From an uncultured Eubacteriales bacterium (GTDB lineage: Bacteria > Bacillota > Clostridia > Christensenellales > CAG-138), in the NCBI GenBank assembly GCA_900544555.1, contig UQWD01000001.1:186001-250000 (forward strand): DNA of 64,000 bases, in the 5' to 3' direction. The notes under the pieces were generated by a model. It worked only from the letters and a program-made list of their open reading frames with translations, was not told where the DNA came from and made no database searches. The number at the start of each line of letters is the position of its first letter. Within the stretch, counting starts at the first letter, position 1. Below, in pieces: positions 50,441 to 58,108 of this stretch. Position numbers and translations under genes: made by a program.

Positions 50441-51727
50441 TTACTCACCGTCAGCAGACTTATATCCTACCTGCCGCTCAACAAAATCAAAAACCTCGTT
50501 ATAGCAGTCCGTCGCAGTCCCCTTCCTCAATATGCGGAACGGCTTGTTTCTTCCGTTTTTGATTATGCCCGGCGGGCAGAACACAACGGGGAAATACTTA
50601 TAATACGATTGCCTGCTTACGCCCGCCCCCGCCTTCATGATAAACTCTCCAAGCTCGTTCTCATCCGCCAGGCGCAGGCTTTTGGCCTCGGAATCCTCTA
50701 TCAGGGTCAGTATCCTTCGCTGCCGTTGAGCTTCAGGCCGCCCTGGGTTGTACGAGTTAAACACCAATACCTCAACCGGGACGTTATCAAAGCGTGAGCG
50801 CAAGGAATCAAACAGTGTTTTGCAGTTTACCGTAAGTTCGCTGTCATACGGGATTTTAAAGGAGCTTTCCCTGCCCCACAGGGTTATAAGCCACGAATCC
50901 TCCCCCTCCCGCTTGAGATCGACTACATCCTTCGTGCAGTAGCGGACCAGCGGAAAACGCACGTGTTCGCAAGTGGAAGTTATGGTCAAATAGCCTTTTC
51001 CCTCAGGAAGAACACTCTCATTGGCCTCCTTGGATAAGACCTCGAGAAAGTCACTTTTATGATGATAGAACTCGTTGCTCTTTCCCCGTTGAAATCCAAC
51101 CATGCCGAACTCCATCATCCCATAGCACCTGGTCACGGTGATGTTCTTTTCCCTGAGCTTTTGCTCAAGCTTTTCGTCCATCATAACGGCGATAAGCCGG
51201 ATTGGTTGTGCAAACGGTTTATCCAATCCGAGAAAATAATTGATTCCGCTCTGGGCGACGTCAAGAATATAATCCGAATTCAGCCAAAGATTCCTATCCG
51301 CTTCCCAGTCAAAGTATGTCAGCTCACACCGGTATTCCTTGAGCATCGCCGTGATGTTCACGTTGGCAAAGCTCTCTGGAACGTTCGTCGGTATGCAGAA
51401 TCGGCATGGCCTGCCGCCGAAGTCTTGTTCAATCAGGTATTTGAGCGCTATTAAATAATTCGTGTCGTTAAGATCAGCCACAAATGAAAACGGCCTGCCC
51501 GTGCTTCCGCTCGTGATAATGGGTACGTCGCTCGGTTTATTTACAGCGTCGCAATCGTAACTCTTACCGTTGTCCTCCTCAAACCGGAACAAATCGCCCC
51601 TGCTTAAAACCGGGATTTCGCATTGCGCCAGGTTTTCTTCAGTAATGCCATGGCTTTGATAAAACCATCTGTAAAACGCGTGCTTTTGATACGCTGCGCG
51701 AGCAGTCTTTTGAATGATATCGGTCAT
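50441..51727 (-). CDS. PaaK-like adenylate-forming enzyme in a RiPP-like cluster
   Basis: Phenylacetate-CoA-ligase-type member of the ANL superfamily: AMP loop IITSGSTGRPFSF, YGMMEFGMVGFQRG (the A5-like motif with Tyr and Glu), VRYCTKDVVDL (A7-like Asp). About 428 residues, the PaaK-family length, with an unusual C-terminus ending RQVGYKSADGE. ATG 51727 has AAAGGAGG ten bases before. No carrier protein is nearby, so the activated acid could be a peptide carboxylate, or a small acid loaded onto the peptide or CoA. Tightly placed 17 bp after the radical SAM gene. Confidence 0.75.
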   Translation of the reverse strand: MTDIIQKTARAAYQKHAFYRWFYQSHGITEENLAQCEIPVLSRGDLFRFEEDNGKSYDCDAVNKPSDVPIITSGSTGRPFSFVADLNDTNYLIALKYLIEQDFGGRPCRFCIPTNVPESFANVNITAMLKEYRCELTYFDWEADRNLWLNSDYILDVAQSGINYFLGLDKPFAQPIRLIAVMMDEKLEQKLREKNITVTRCYGMMEFGMVGFQRGKSNEFYHHKSDFLEVLSKEANESVLPEGKGYLTITSTCEHVRFPLVRYCTKDVVDLKREGEDSWLITLWGRESSFKIPYDSELTVNCKTLFDSLRSRFDNVPVEVLVFNSYNPGRPEAQRQRRILTLIEDSEAKSLRLADENELGEFIMKAGAGVSRQSYYKYFPVVFCPPGIIKNGRNKPFRILRKGTATDCYNEVFDFVERQVGYKSADGE

Positions 51728-51743
51728 CTTATGTAAACCTCCT

Positions 51744-53096
51744 TTAAAAAACCACGCAGCCATCTTCGACCAGCGATCTGGACATAAAGCAAACCGGTTC
51801 GCTTAAATCACCGTGCGCGCCAATTGATTCTGAACCGCAGCCCCCGCCGCACAAACATGAAACCGGGCATGCCCTGCATTTATCAAATTTCGCTATGCTG
51901 AAACCCTTCCACTTACCATAATTGGCGTTAAAAGCTGGGGAAGCGTTGATATTGCCAACCGCAAACCGCTTATCAGATACCCTCTCCATACAGCTGAAAA
52001 TATCTCCGCCCGGCATGAAAACCAGATGCTTGCCCGTATATGCGGCGCAAAACAGAAACTTGGGCGCGCCGAACGGGAACCCCCCGTATCCTCCCGGCCT
52101 CTCATAATGGGCTGATTTTGAATCCAGCTTAAAACCCCGTTTGAGCGCATGCTTGCTTACTCTGCTTAATGCATTGAGCGTTTCAAGCCCATTTTCCAGG
52201 CATTTCGTTTTATAATCGTTGTTAAACTGAGTATTGCTTATCGCCATGTTCGCCGAAATCACCGCACGGGCTTTGTTAACGCCGGCGGCTTCAATAATTT
52301 CAAGCAGCTCATCCGCATAGCCTATTGAATCCTTATCAAAATTCATACGTATGACGACGGGCAGTTTTTCCGAAGCATACACAATATTTGAGATGATGCG
52401 CTCAAAGCTCGGCCCCCCGCCTCTTAGCGGCCTTCTTTCATCATGTATGGCGGGCGGTCCGTCTACGGTAACCTGTACCGACAGGTATGAGCCAGATTCG
52501 GCAAGGAAATCCACCGTCTCCTTATCCAATAAATATCCGTTTGTGATGAGCAAATAGTCCTTTATCATGGACGGGAATTCCTCTTCAATTCGTTTATGGG
52601 CATATCTGAGCGCCGCTTTGTTCAAGAGCGGCTCGCCGCCGAAATATGCGATACGCATTACGCTCGTATCATGCTTCTCAGCCATACCCCGCACAAACCG
52701 GATGACGGAATCCACCTCGTCCAAAGTCATATAGTTGTTTACATGCCGTTCATAACAATACGGGCATTTAAAGTTGCAGTCCTCCGTTAACGCCAAGATC
52801 ACGTTAAGCTCATCTTTTCCCCTAAATTCCTCAATTCGTCCGGCGAAAGCCGCGTCCTCATCCGAACTTTCATCCACATAAATTGAAGCGTTGAGTAAAA
52901 AATCCTGTTCTTCGCTGTCAAAAGGAGAATCGTTTTTAAGCGAAGACAAATTGAGCTTTGTATTGGTACATATATAATCCCTTTTTGCCGCATCGTCTAA
53001 CTCGGCTATGCCGCCGCTGATATTGCCTACTATATAATAAGATCCGTTTAATTTTAGTAAATGGGCGTATCGTGAACGAACCAACAAACCTTCCAT
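51744..53096 (-). CDS. Radical SAM/SPASM peptide maturase, 450 aa
   Basis: Residues 1-90 form a small N-terminal domain (LLVRSRYAHLLKLNGSYYIV) as in peptide-modifying radical SAM enzymes. The SAM cluster is LTEDCNFKCPYCYERH (C107, C111, C114), followed by IAYFGGEPLLN and VQVTVDGPPAIHDERRP. The C-terminus is a SPASM domain: FLFCAAYTG...GDIFSCMERV, KCRACPVSCLCGGGC and a final EPVCFM, enough Cys for two extra Fe-S clusters. ATG 53096 is chosen (AGGAG seven bases before); a TTG six bases up is too close. Sits downstream of the 31-codon precursor, which is its likely substrate. Confidence 0.93.
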   Translation of the reverse strand: MEGLLVRSRYAHLLKLNGSYYIVGNISGGIAELDDAAKRDYICTNTKLNLSSLKNDSPFDSEEQDFLLNASIYVDESSDEDAAFAGRIEEFRGKDELNVILALTEDCNFKCPYCYERHVNNYMTLDEVDSVIRFVRGMAEKHDTSVMRIAYFGGEPLLNKAALRYAHKRIEEEFPSMIKDYLLITNGYLLDKETVDFLAESGSYLSVQVTVDGPPAIHDERRPLRGGGPSFERIISNIVYASEKLPVVIRMNFDKDSIGYADELLEIIEAAGVNKARAVISANMAISNTQFNNDYKTKCLENGLETLNALSRVSKHALKRGFKLDSKSAHYERPGGYGGFPFGAPKFLFCAAYTGKHLVFMPGGDIFSCMERVSDKRFAVGNINASPAFNANYGKWKGFSIAKFDKCRACPVSCLCGGGCGSESIGAHGDLSEPVCFMSRSLVEDGCVVF

Positions 53097-53116
53097 ATTC
53101 AATCTCCTGTAATGCC

Positions 53117-53155
53117 GCGCCCGTCCGGGCTGCGCCTTTAAAGACAGGCGGGCGC
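53117..53155 (-). terminator. Stem-loop between precursor and maturase genes
   Basis: GCGCCCG and CGGGCGC form a 7-bp GC stem; an alternative stem uses GGGCGCC/GGCGCCC with 53,150-53,182. No T-run, so partial terminator or RNA-stability element rather than a full stop. Would favour precursor mRNA over enzyme mRNA. Confidence 0.45.
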
Positions 53156-53237
53156 CTTTTATATCGCGTCGGCGGCGCCCGGCCTCTCATCCGCATGGAT
53201 GCGTTAACGCATCACATTTCATGGCAGGTATGCCCGG

Positions 53238-53333
53238 TTAAATCTGCGCTACCTGCTGGCTGCCCGCGTGGCCGTCAAAACAGCAGTTGCTGGCAGCTTC
53301 CTCAACCTTCATGGTCTGTTGGATGATCTTCAT
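53238..53333 (-). CDS. Putative RiPP precursor peptide, 31 aa
   Basis: Read directly from the minus strand, below the usual length cut-off. ATG 53333 has AAAGGAGA seven bases upstream; TAA at 53238. Leader-like start MKIIQQTMKVEEAAS, then NCCFDGHAGSQQVAQI with a Cys-Cys pair, Asp, His and several small residues. It stands 140 bp before a radical SAM/SPASM gene in the same orientation, with a likely promoter ~100 bp further upstream. This is the usual arrangement for a RiPP precursor, and Cys is the common crosslink donor for SPASM enzymes. The modified residues and cleavage site cannot be told. Confidence 0.75.
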   Translation of the reverse strand: MKIIQQTMKVEEAASNCCFDGHAGSQQVAQI

Positions 53334-53435
53334 AATCAAGTCTCCTTTCATGATATTTTTGCGGAAAGGGCGGTTGGCCGTTGCCGCCGCTTCTCGCTTT
53401 ATTCCAAAGCCGTTATAGGAATGTATTATCCGCTT

Positions 53436-53464
53436 ATATAACCCGGGCTATATTTATTTATCAA
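53436..53464 (-). promoter_or_regulatory. Likely promoter of the RiPP-like cluster
   Basis: On the minus strand TTGATA (53,464-53,459), 17-bp spacer, TTATAT (53,441-53,436), ~100 bp before the precursor ATG. Confidence 0.55.
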
Positions 53465-54037
53465 TCCTATTACGGCGTTCGGCAGTATTATCCATTCAGC
53501 CATTTATAATATATATATGGCCGTTATTTTTACGGTTACGGACTATTAAAGTTGATTCGTGGTCTTGCTCCCTTTTGAGTTGTTATCAGACTGCTAGCGA
53601 CAGTTGTAAAGCAATCGTCACAACTCGAGCATATCTATATAGACCCCCCAAATGCAATAAGGCGGCTTATCAATACCAAAGTCGGAAATTTTCTTCATAC
53701 TTGTTACTGCCAATATAACAGTAATCTATAAATTCAAACGCAGATTAACTGCTGTGCTTAACAATGAATCTCAACAAAGTTTCTCAAGATGACATGAATT
53801 GATAATTTATATTGCAATTCATGCAATCATCTTTGTTAATACTCATAATACATTGCGGATGTCGGATTTTGCAAGTAGATATATTGAATATACGCATATA
53901 TAAAAACATTAATTATATTCATAATAGAATTGTATAGTCAAAATTCAGCACTTTTACCATATATAAATCGATAAACCAAAAAAAGCGCCAATATACTTCA
54001 TTTTTACCATGGTAAATTGTTTTTGTTATACTATAAG
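53465..54037. other. AT-rich intergenic region upstream of the RiPP-like cluster
   Basis: No gene seen in ~570 bases. Holds a perfect 14-bp palindrome TTTACCATGGTAAA (54,003-54,016) and a half-site TTTTACCAT at ~53,950; a third GGTAAA is at ~54,357. Together they could be operators for the small XRE regulator at 54,038. Confidence 0.5.
54003..54016. promoter_or_regulatory. Palindrome TTTACCATGGTAAA
   Basis: Perfect 14-bp dyad 22 bp past the XRE stop. Related TTTTACCAT at ~53,950. Candidate operator. Confidence 0.4.
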
Positions 54038-54295
54038 TTAAATATTTCGATTGGAATCAACATGTAACCCCATAAAAAATTCATCATAATCGACACATAA
54101 GATTTGTTTTAAAATTACCAAATCAGAAACTTTAATATTTCTGTATCCGCCTTCGATTTTTGACAGCGCAGTTTCCGAAATGACGCTGCCATATAGCTGC
54201 ATCTGCAGTACAAGGGCGGTTTGCGTTAAGCCTCTCTGCTTCCTCAACCGTTGTATACTCCGTCCTATATTCATATCCTGAATTAATTTGTTCAC
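54038..54295 (-). CDS. Small XRE-family regulator, 85 aa
   Basis: One HTH_3 domain: IGRSIQRLRKQRGLTQTALV, then ISETALSKIEGGYRNIKVSD and LVILKQILCVDYDEFFMGL. No C-terminal sensor part. Start is GTG 54295, with AAGGGG upstream; ATG at codon 8 is an alternative. It reads toward the RiPP-like cluster, 700 bp away, in the same orientation, so it could regulate the cluster; this is inferred from position and nearby palindromes only. Confidence 0.82.
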   Translation of the reverse strand: MNKLIQDMNIGRSIQRLRKQRGLTQTALVLQMQLYGSVISETALSKIEGGYRNIKVSDLVILKQILCVDYDEFFMGLHVDSNRNI

Positions 54296-54367
54296 TTAAG
54301 GAACCCCTTTACCCAGCATTTACAGCTAACCTGATATTGATTATATTGCCCACGGGTGGTAAAATTA

Positions 54368-54383
54368 TTGACTAGATAGTCAA
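54368..54383. promoter_or_regulatory. Dyad TTGACTA-GA-TAGTCAA
   Basis: 7-bp perfect arms with a 2-base centre, between the XRE gene and the plus-strand small gene. A related TTGACTTAAT lies 27 bp on. Candidate operator in the divergent region. Confidence 0.45.
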
Positions 54384-54536
54384 GTTATTGAAAGCATCGC
54401 TTGACTTAATCATATTCCCGCACGATTAATAATTAACCTGTATAAATTATAAGCGGTATAGCGTCAACTAACGTGTGACTATCCTGATAATGAATATGGG
54501 GCAAAAACTTCGGTATTGAAAGGGTGAAATGAATTT

Positions 54537-54755
54537 ATGAATATAGCCAAACTTAAGCAGTTCATGCATGAAAACGCTTTAGACTGCAACTCTTTATCCG
54601 CCCTGATCTCTGAAAAGGCCCGTATTTGCCTAGAACCGGACGAAATCAATAAACTAATAACTATCAATAAAGTTGGCTTTTTAGCCGCACATGCCGTTGC
54701 TCTTACAATCGGCATGGTTTACCTCGATATGGATTATGAGGTGTGGAGCGCGTGA
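54537..54755 (+). CDS. Hypothetical small protein, 72 aa
   Basis: MNIAKLKQFMHENALDCNSL and LEPDEINKLITINKVGF suggest a helical, soluble domain; a mildly hydrophobic helix AAHAVALTIGMVYLDM is too polar at its ends for a confident membrane segment. GAAAGGG lies 13 bases before the ATG. I do not recognise it. Separated from the WYL regulator by a short hairpin (AGCGGC-TGCTAA-GCTGCCGCT, 54,757-54,777 region). Confidence 0.5.
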   Translation: MNIAKLKQFMHENALDCNSLSALISEKARICLEPDEINKLITINKVGFLAAHAVALTIGMVYLDMDYEVWSA

Positions 54756-54855
54756 TAGCGGCTGCTAAGCTGCCGCTTTAGCATTCAAAGGGGCTTTTCT
54801 TTTCTTTCGCGAAAAACCTGATATACTAATTTTAAACGTTCAAGGAGGAAGGGCT

Positions 54856-55758
54856 GTGCAGCTTGAGAGGCTATTTGGTATTGTATATATCCTAATAGAT
54901 AAAAAGCGCGTAACAGCGCGGGAACTGGCGAAGCATTTCGAGGTATCCAGCCGGACAATACTGCGGGATATCGATACGATTTGCGCCGCCGGCATACCCG
55001 TATATACCATGCAGGGCAAAGGCGGCGGCGTATTTATGATGGAAAACTATATTCTGGACAGAGCATCCATTACTGATGAAGAGCAAAATCAACTTCTGTT
55101 CGCGCTCAAAAGCATGGCTTCGTCCGAACATGTGCAGGCTGATTCTCTGCTGGCGAAACTTCGCGCGCTGTTTAACAAAACCGATACGGATTGGATCGAG
55201 GTAGATTTTTCGCCATGGGGAGACGGCCGCAAAGATAAAGGGAAATTCGAGCTGCTAAAACAATCCATAATGCAATCAAAGGCACTGCAATTTTCGTATG
55301 CAAGCTCATACGGCCGGCTTAGTAAACGACGCGTATATCCGTTAAAGCTCGTATTCAAATCCAGCTCATGGTATTTACAGGCGTATTGCACCGACAGGCA
55401 GGATTATCGTACATTTAAGGTAAATAGAATACAATCCTGTGAAGTGTCGGACGAAAGGTTTATGCGAGAACTTTATAAATCTCCGCCGATTAATCAAATT
55501 AACCAGACCGCAGGCGGTTTTCTTAAGGTAAAAGTCGAGCTTCCGGTTCATATGGCTTTTCGCGTTTACGATGAATTTTGGCCCGATGACATTGAAAGGG
55601 CCTTGGATGGAGGATTTATTATAACGACGTATTTACCGGACAGTGGGTGGCTGTATAGTTATTTATTATCCTTCGGTCCGGGGATTAAAGTTTTGGAGCC
55701 CTCTAAGGTAAAGGAAACGCTTATAAATATGCTTGACAAAATGAAAAGCGGATTATAG
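54856..55758 (+). CDS. WYL-domain transcriptional regulator, 300 aa
   Basis: N-terminal HTH of DeoR/HTH_11 type (VTARELAKHFEVSSRTILRD, IDTICAAGIPVYTMQGKGGG), central WYL domain (LKLVFKSSSWYLQAYCTDRQ with the W-Y-L triplet, FKVNRIQ), and a C-terminal WCX-like extension. Starts GTG 54856 with AAGGAGGAAG upstream. WYL regulators sense nucleotides or other ligands and respond to stress, phage or metabolites. Target gene not evident in the neighbourhood. Confidence 0.9.
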   Translation: MQLERLFGIVYILIDKKRVTARELAKHFEVSSRTILRDIDTICAAGIPVYTMQGKGGGVFMMENYILDRASITDEEQNQLLFALKSMASSEHVQADSLLAKLRALFNKTDTDWIEVDFSPWGDGRKDKGKFELLKQSIMQSKALQFSYASSYGRLSKRRVYPLKLVFKSSSWYLQAYCTDRQDYRTFKVNRIQSCEVSDERFMRELYKSPPINQINQTAGGFLKVKVELPVHMAFRVYDEFWPDDIERALDGGFIITTYLPDSGWLYSYLLSFGPGIKVLEPSKVKETLINMLDKMKSGL

Positions 55759-56298
55759 AAATCACTTGCTTTAAGCAGAGCGCGTGATAAATAAGTGTTC
55801 TTACATTCGCTTTGAACGTTTACGGCCATTCCCCGCCAGGAAAATTAATCAGCTCAAGCGCCGACGCTATTTGAATGCAAACTCCGAATGAACCGTGGTT
55901 TCATAAGCGTCAAGAGCTTAATATTTTTAGAATAAACAGCGCCCGATAGGTATTGAACCTTCCTTTCGCAGTGGATTCAAGAGGGAAATGGATGGATTTT
56001 TTCCACATAGCTCGTTCCGCGATTAACGCCGCCTTTAAGAACCGCAGCTTTTGTTAAATCTAACCTTTCATTAAAGTAATGCTAGTTAACGATACGCCTT
56101 GCATTCATTTAAGTTCATTCAAGACTCAGCAACAGTTTATGGATTATATGATTTGCATGTCTGAAGTTGAAATATATTATTTAAAGCCGTGAATACTAGA
56201 AATTAAAATCCAAAATAAACATGACGCACAGTTGTCATGTTACATGGGTTATCATTAACTTAAGTTAAAACTAATAATCGAAAAGGAGAACTTAAATA
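55759..56298. other. Intergenic region with two dyads
   Basis: No gene in 540 bases. Near the right end are two symmetric sites before the zinc-ribbon gene: AACATGAC-8-GTCATGTT (56,218-56,241) and the perfect palindrome TTAACTTAAGTTAA (56,255-56,268). They are likely regulatory sites. Confidence 0.5.
56218..56268 (+). promoter_or_regulatory. Paired dyads before the zinc-ribbon gene
   Basis: AACATGAC / GTCATGTT with 8-base spacer and TTAACTTAAGTTAA 13 bases later, ~30-80 bp before ATG 56299. Likely binding sites of a dimeric regulator. Confidence 0.5.
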
Positions 56299-56562
56299 AT
56301 GGAAGCAAACAGAGAATTTTGTCAATCATGCGGAATGCCGTTGGTTAACAAGGAAGTTTTAGGAACAAACGCGGATAACACAAAAAATGAGGATTATTGT
56401 AAATACTGCTTTGAAAAAGGCTCGTTTACCTCGGACTGCACGATGGAGGAAATGATTGAGTTCTGCGTACCGCACATGACGGAAACCGGCATGAGTGAGG
56501 AACAGGCGCGCAGTATGATGCGTGAGTTTTTCCCCGCTATGAAGCGTTGGAGAAAATCGTAA
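56299..56562 (+). CDS. Putative zinc-ribbon protein, 87 aa
   Basis: FCQSCGMPLVNKEVLGTNAD then DYCKYCFEKGSF gives the CxxC...CxxC set of the zf_ribbon (PF12674-like) family, followed by CTMEEMIEFCVPHM and a helical end. Cytosolic, probably zinc-binding. AAAGGAGAAC before the ATG. Family members often sit near MerR regulators or as C-terminal parts of them; here a dyad pair upstream hints at regulated expression. Function unknown. Confidence 0.85.
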   Translation: MEANREFCQSCGMPLVNKEVLGTNADNTKNEDYCKYCFEKGSFTSDCTMEEMIEFCVPHMTETGMSEEQARSMMREFFPAMKRWRKS

Positions 56563-56619
56563 GTAGTTGTTTAACCGCGTTAGCAATAGATTGATGAATA
56601 GTCAAGAGGAGCCAGTTTT

Positions 56620-56979
56620 ATGTTAAGACAGATTATCGCCTGCCAAAACCCATACCGGACAGCCAGGCTATATGAGAGCGCCGGATGGATAATCGAGTTT
56701 TCAACCCCGCCTAAGGGCGGGGATCCACTGGTTGGCGTTTAGCTTTGTGAGAATAAGGTATTGCTTGGCGTTACCGAGGGATATGTGCGAGAGCAGGATA
56801 TTGGCAGTATTGGATACGGTATTGTGTTTTATATTGACGGACCCAAAACCGTTATCAGCGCGGTTCATAAAGCGCACAGGGTTTTCAATCCAACGGATAT
56901 CGCTTTAAGATCGTGGGGCGATTCGGCGTTTGATGTAGTAATCGGCGGTATTCGTTTTATGATTGCATCAAAAAGTTAA
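56620..56979 (+). pseudogene. VOC/glyoxalase-like gene with one in-frame TAG
   Basis: ATG 56620 (AGAGGAG upstream) reads MLRQIIACQNPYRTARLYES, AGWIIEFSTPPKGGDPLVGV, then TAG at 56,740-56,742, and continues in the same frame LCENKVLLGVTEGYVREQD ... SAFDVVIGGIRFMIA to 56,979. The layout (FYESAGW-like start, GDPLVGV, VLLGVTEGYV, GIVFYI) is that of glyoxalase/bleomycin-resistance VOC proteins. Only one lesion and no frameshift, so it is a recent pseudogene, a sequencing error or, less likely, readthrough. Part of the metal ligands may be missing. Confidence 0.65.
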
Positions 56980-57337
56980 TTTAAAAACGTTCAGGCATGA
57001 CTTCGTAATTATAGTAGCTTTATGCGCGGTAAATCATGAAGAGTGTCAATAAATTGAATTTTTAAAGCAAGGTTAGCTTGGCCGCTTTTCGTTATTCACA
57101 AAATATACGTTAAGCGGCTTTTGAGCGCTTGCCCATTGCTAAAGCTATGAACCGCATCCTGATTTAGATTCTTGTGTTAACACTAAATTGTAACCGTAAA
57201 CCGTCTTGCTCATATATGCGTGCACCCAACGCTCCTAGCACGCCTGTACATTGCATTTCATATAGCTTTTATAGCTTTTTAAATTCAATGTTGGCTGTAT
57301 ATACACTCTTTACAACAGTCAAATTCTAAATATCGAA
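56980..57337. other. Convergent intergenic region
   Basis: No gene or recognisable RNA; ends in the hpf terminator. Confidence 0.5.
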
Positions 57338-57357
57338 AAGCGGCCTATCGGCCGCTT
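57338..57357 (-). terminator. Terminator of hpf
   Basis: AAGCGGCC / GGCCGCTT, 8-bp stem, loop TATC, with TTTTCGATATTT following on the minus strand. Confidence 0.75.
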
Positions 57358-57388
57358 CAGTAAATTATTAAGCATGAAGCTCTGTTTA

Positions 57389-57925
57389 TCACGCCTCAGG
57401 TTCAATCAGCCCGTAGTTGCCGTCCTTACGTACATACAACACGTTGATATCGCCCGTATCCGAATTGGAAAAGACATAAAAGGAATGCCCAAGCAGCGCC
57501 ATTTGGAGAGATGCCTCGTCGATACTCATGGGCTTGATGTCAAACCGTTTAACGCGGACAATATGCGGCCCTTCCTCCTCAACATCTTCATAGCTGTCGC
57601 TAAAAACCGGCTCGGAATATCTGAAAGCCTCTGCTTTTAAGCTTTTTTCCAGCTTGGTTCTATGCCGAATAATTTGTTTCTCCAACTTGTCAAGGACGTT
57701 ATCAATTGATGCGTACATATCGCCGGTTACTTCCTCGCCGCGAATAATGCCGCCGGGATATGGAATTGTTACCTCAACGATGTGTCGGTTGCGTTCAACG
57801 GCCATGGTAACCTTTACCTCGGCGTCCCTGGGGAAATACCTATCCAGTTTGCCTACCTTTTTTTCTACCAACTCTCTTAGATAATCGGATACCTCAATGT
57901 TCTTACCGGAAATGGTTATACGCAT
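57389..57925 (-). CDS. hpf: Ribosome hibernation promoting factor, long form
   Basis: Dimerises 70S ribosomes into inactive 100S particles in slow growth. N-terminal S30AE domain (MRITISGKNIEVSDYLREL, VTMAVERNRHIVEVTIPYPG, DMYASIDNVLDKLEKQIIRH) and the C-terminal dimer domain (VRVKRFDIKPMSIDEASLQM, LLGHSFYVFSNSDTGDINV) typical of Firmicute long HPF. 178 residues. ATG 57925 has AAAGGAG eight bases before; the longer frame is ignored. Confidence 0.95.
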   Translation of the reverse strand: MRITISGKNIEVSDYLRELVEKKVGKLDRYFPRDAEVKVTMAVERNRHIVEVTIPYPGGIIRGEEVTGDMYASIDNVLDKLEKQIIRHRTKLEKSLKAEAFRYSEPVFSDSYEDVEEEGPHIVRVKRFDIKPMSIDEASLQMALLGHSFYVFSNSDTGDINVLYVRKDGNYGLIEPEA

Positions 57926-58108
57926 GGTTCCAGCTCCTTTCCAGCGCCGGCCGTCTATCCGGCGCCTATCCATTTTATCTTCTTTTATTATAACAAAAAT
58001 CCTGCAAGCGCGTATCACAAAATCGTGAATTTCTTATGACGCGATACCGCCTTGCATCGCACTATCAGAGGCCGACGCAAAGCGGTATAGTATACAGTCA
58101 ATTCGTAC

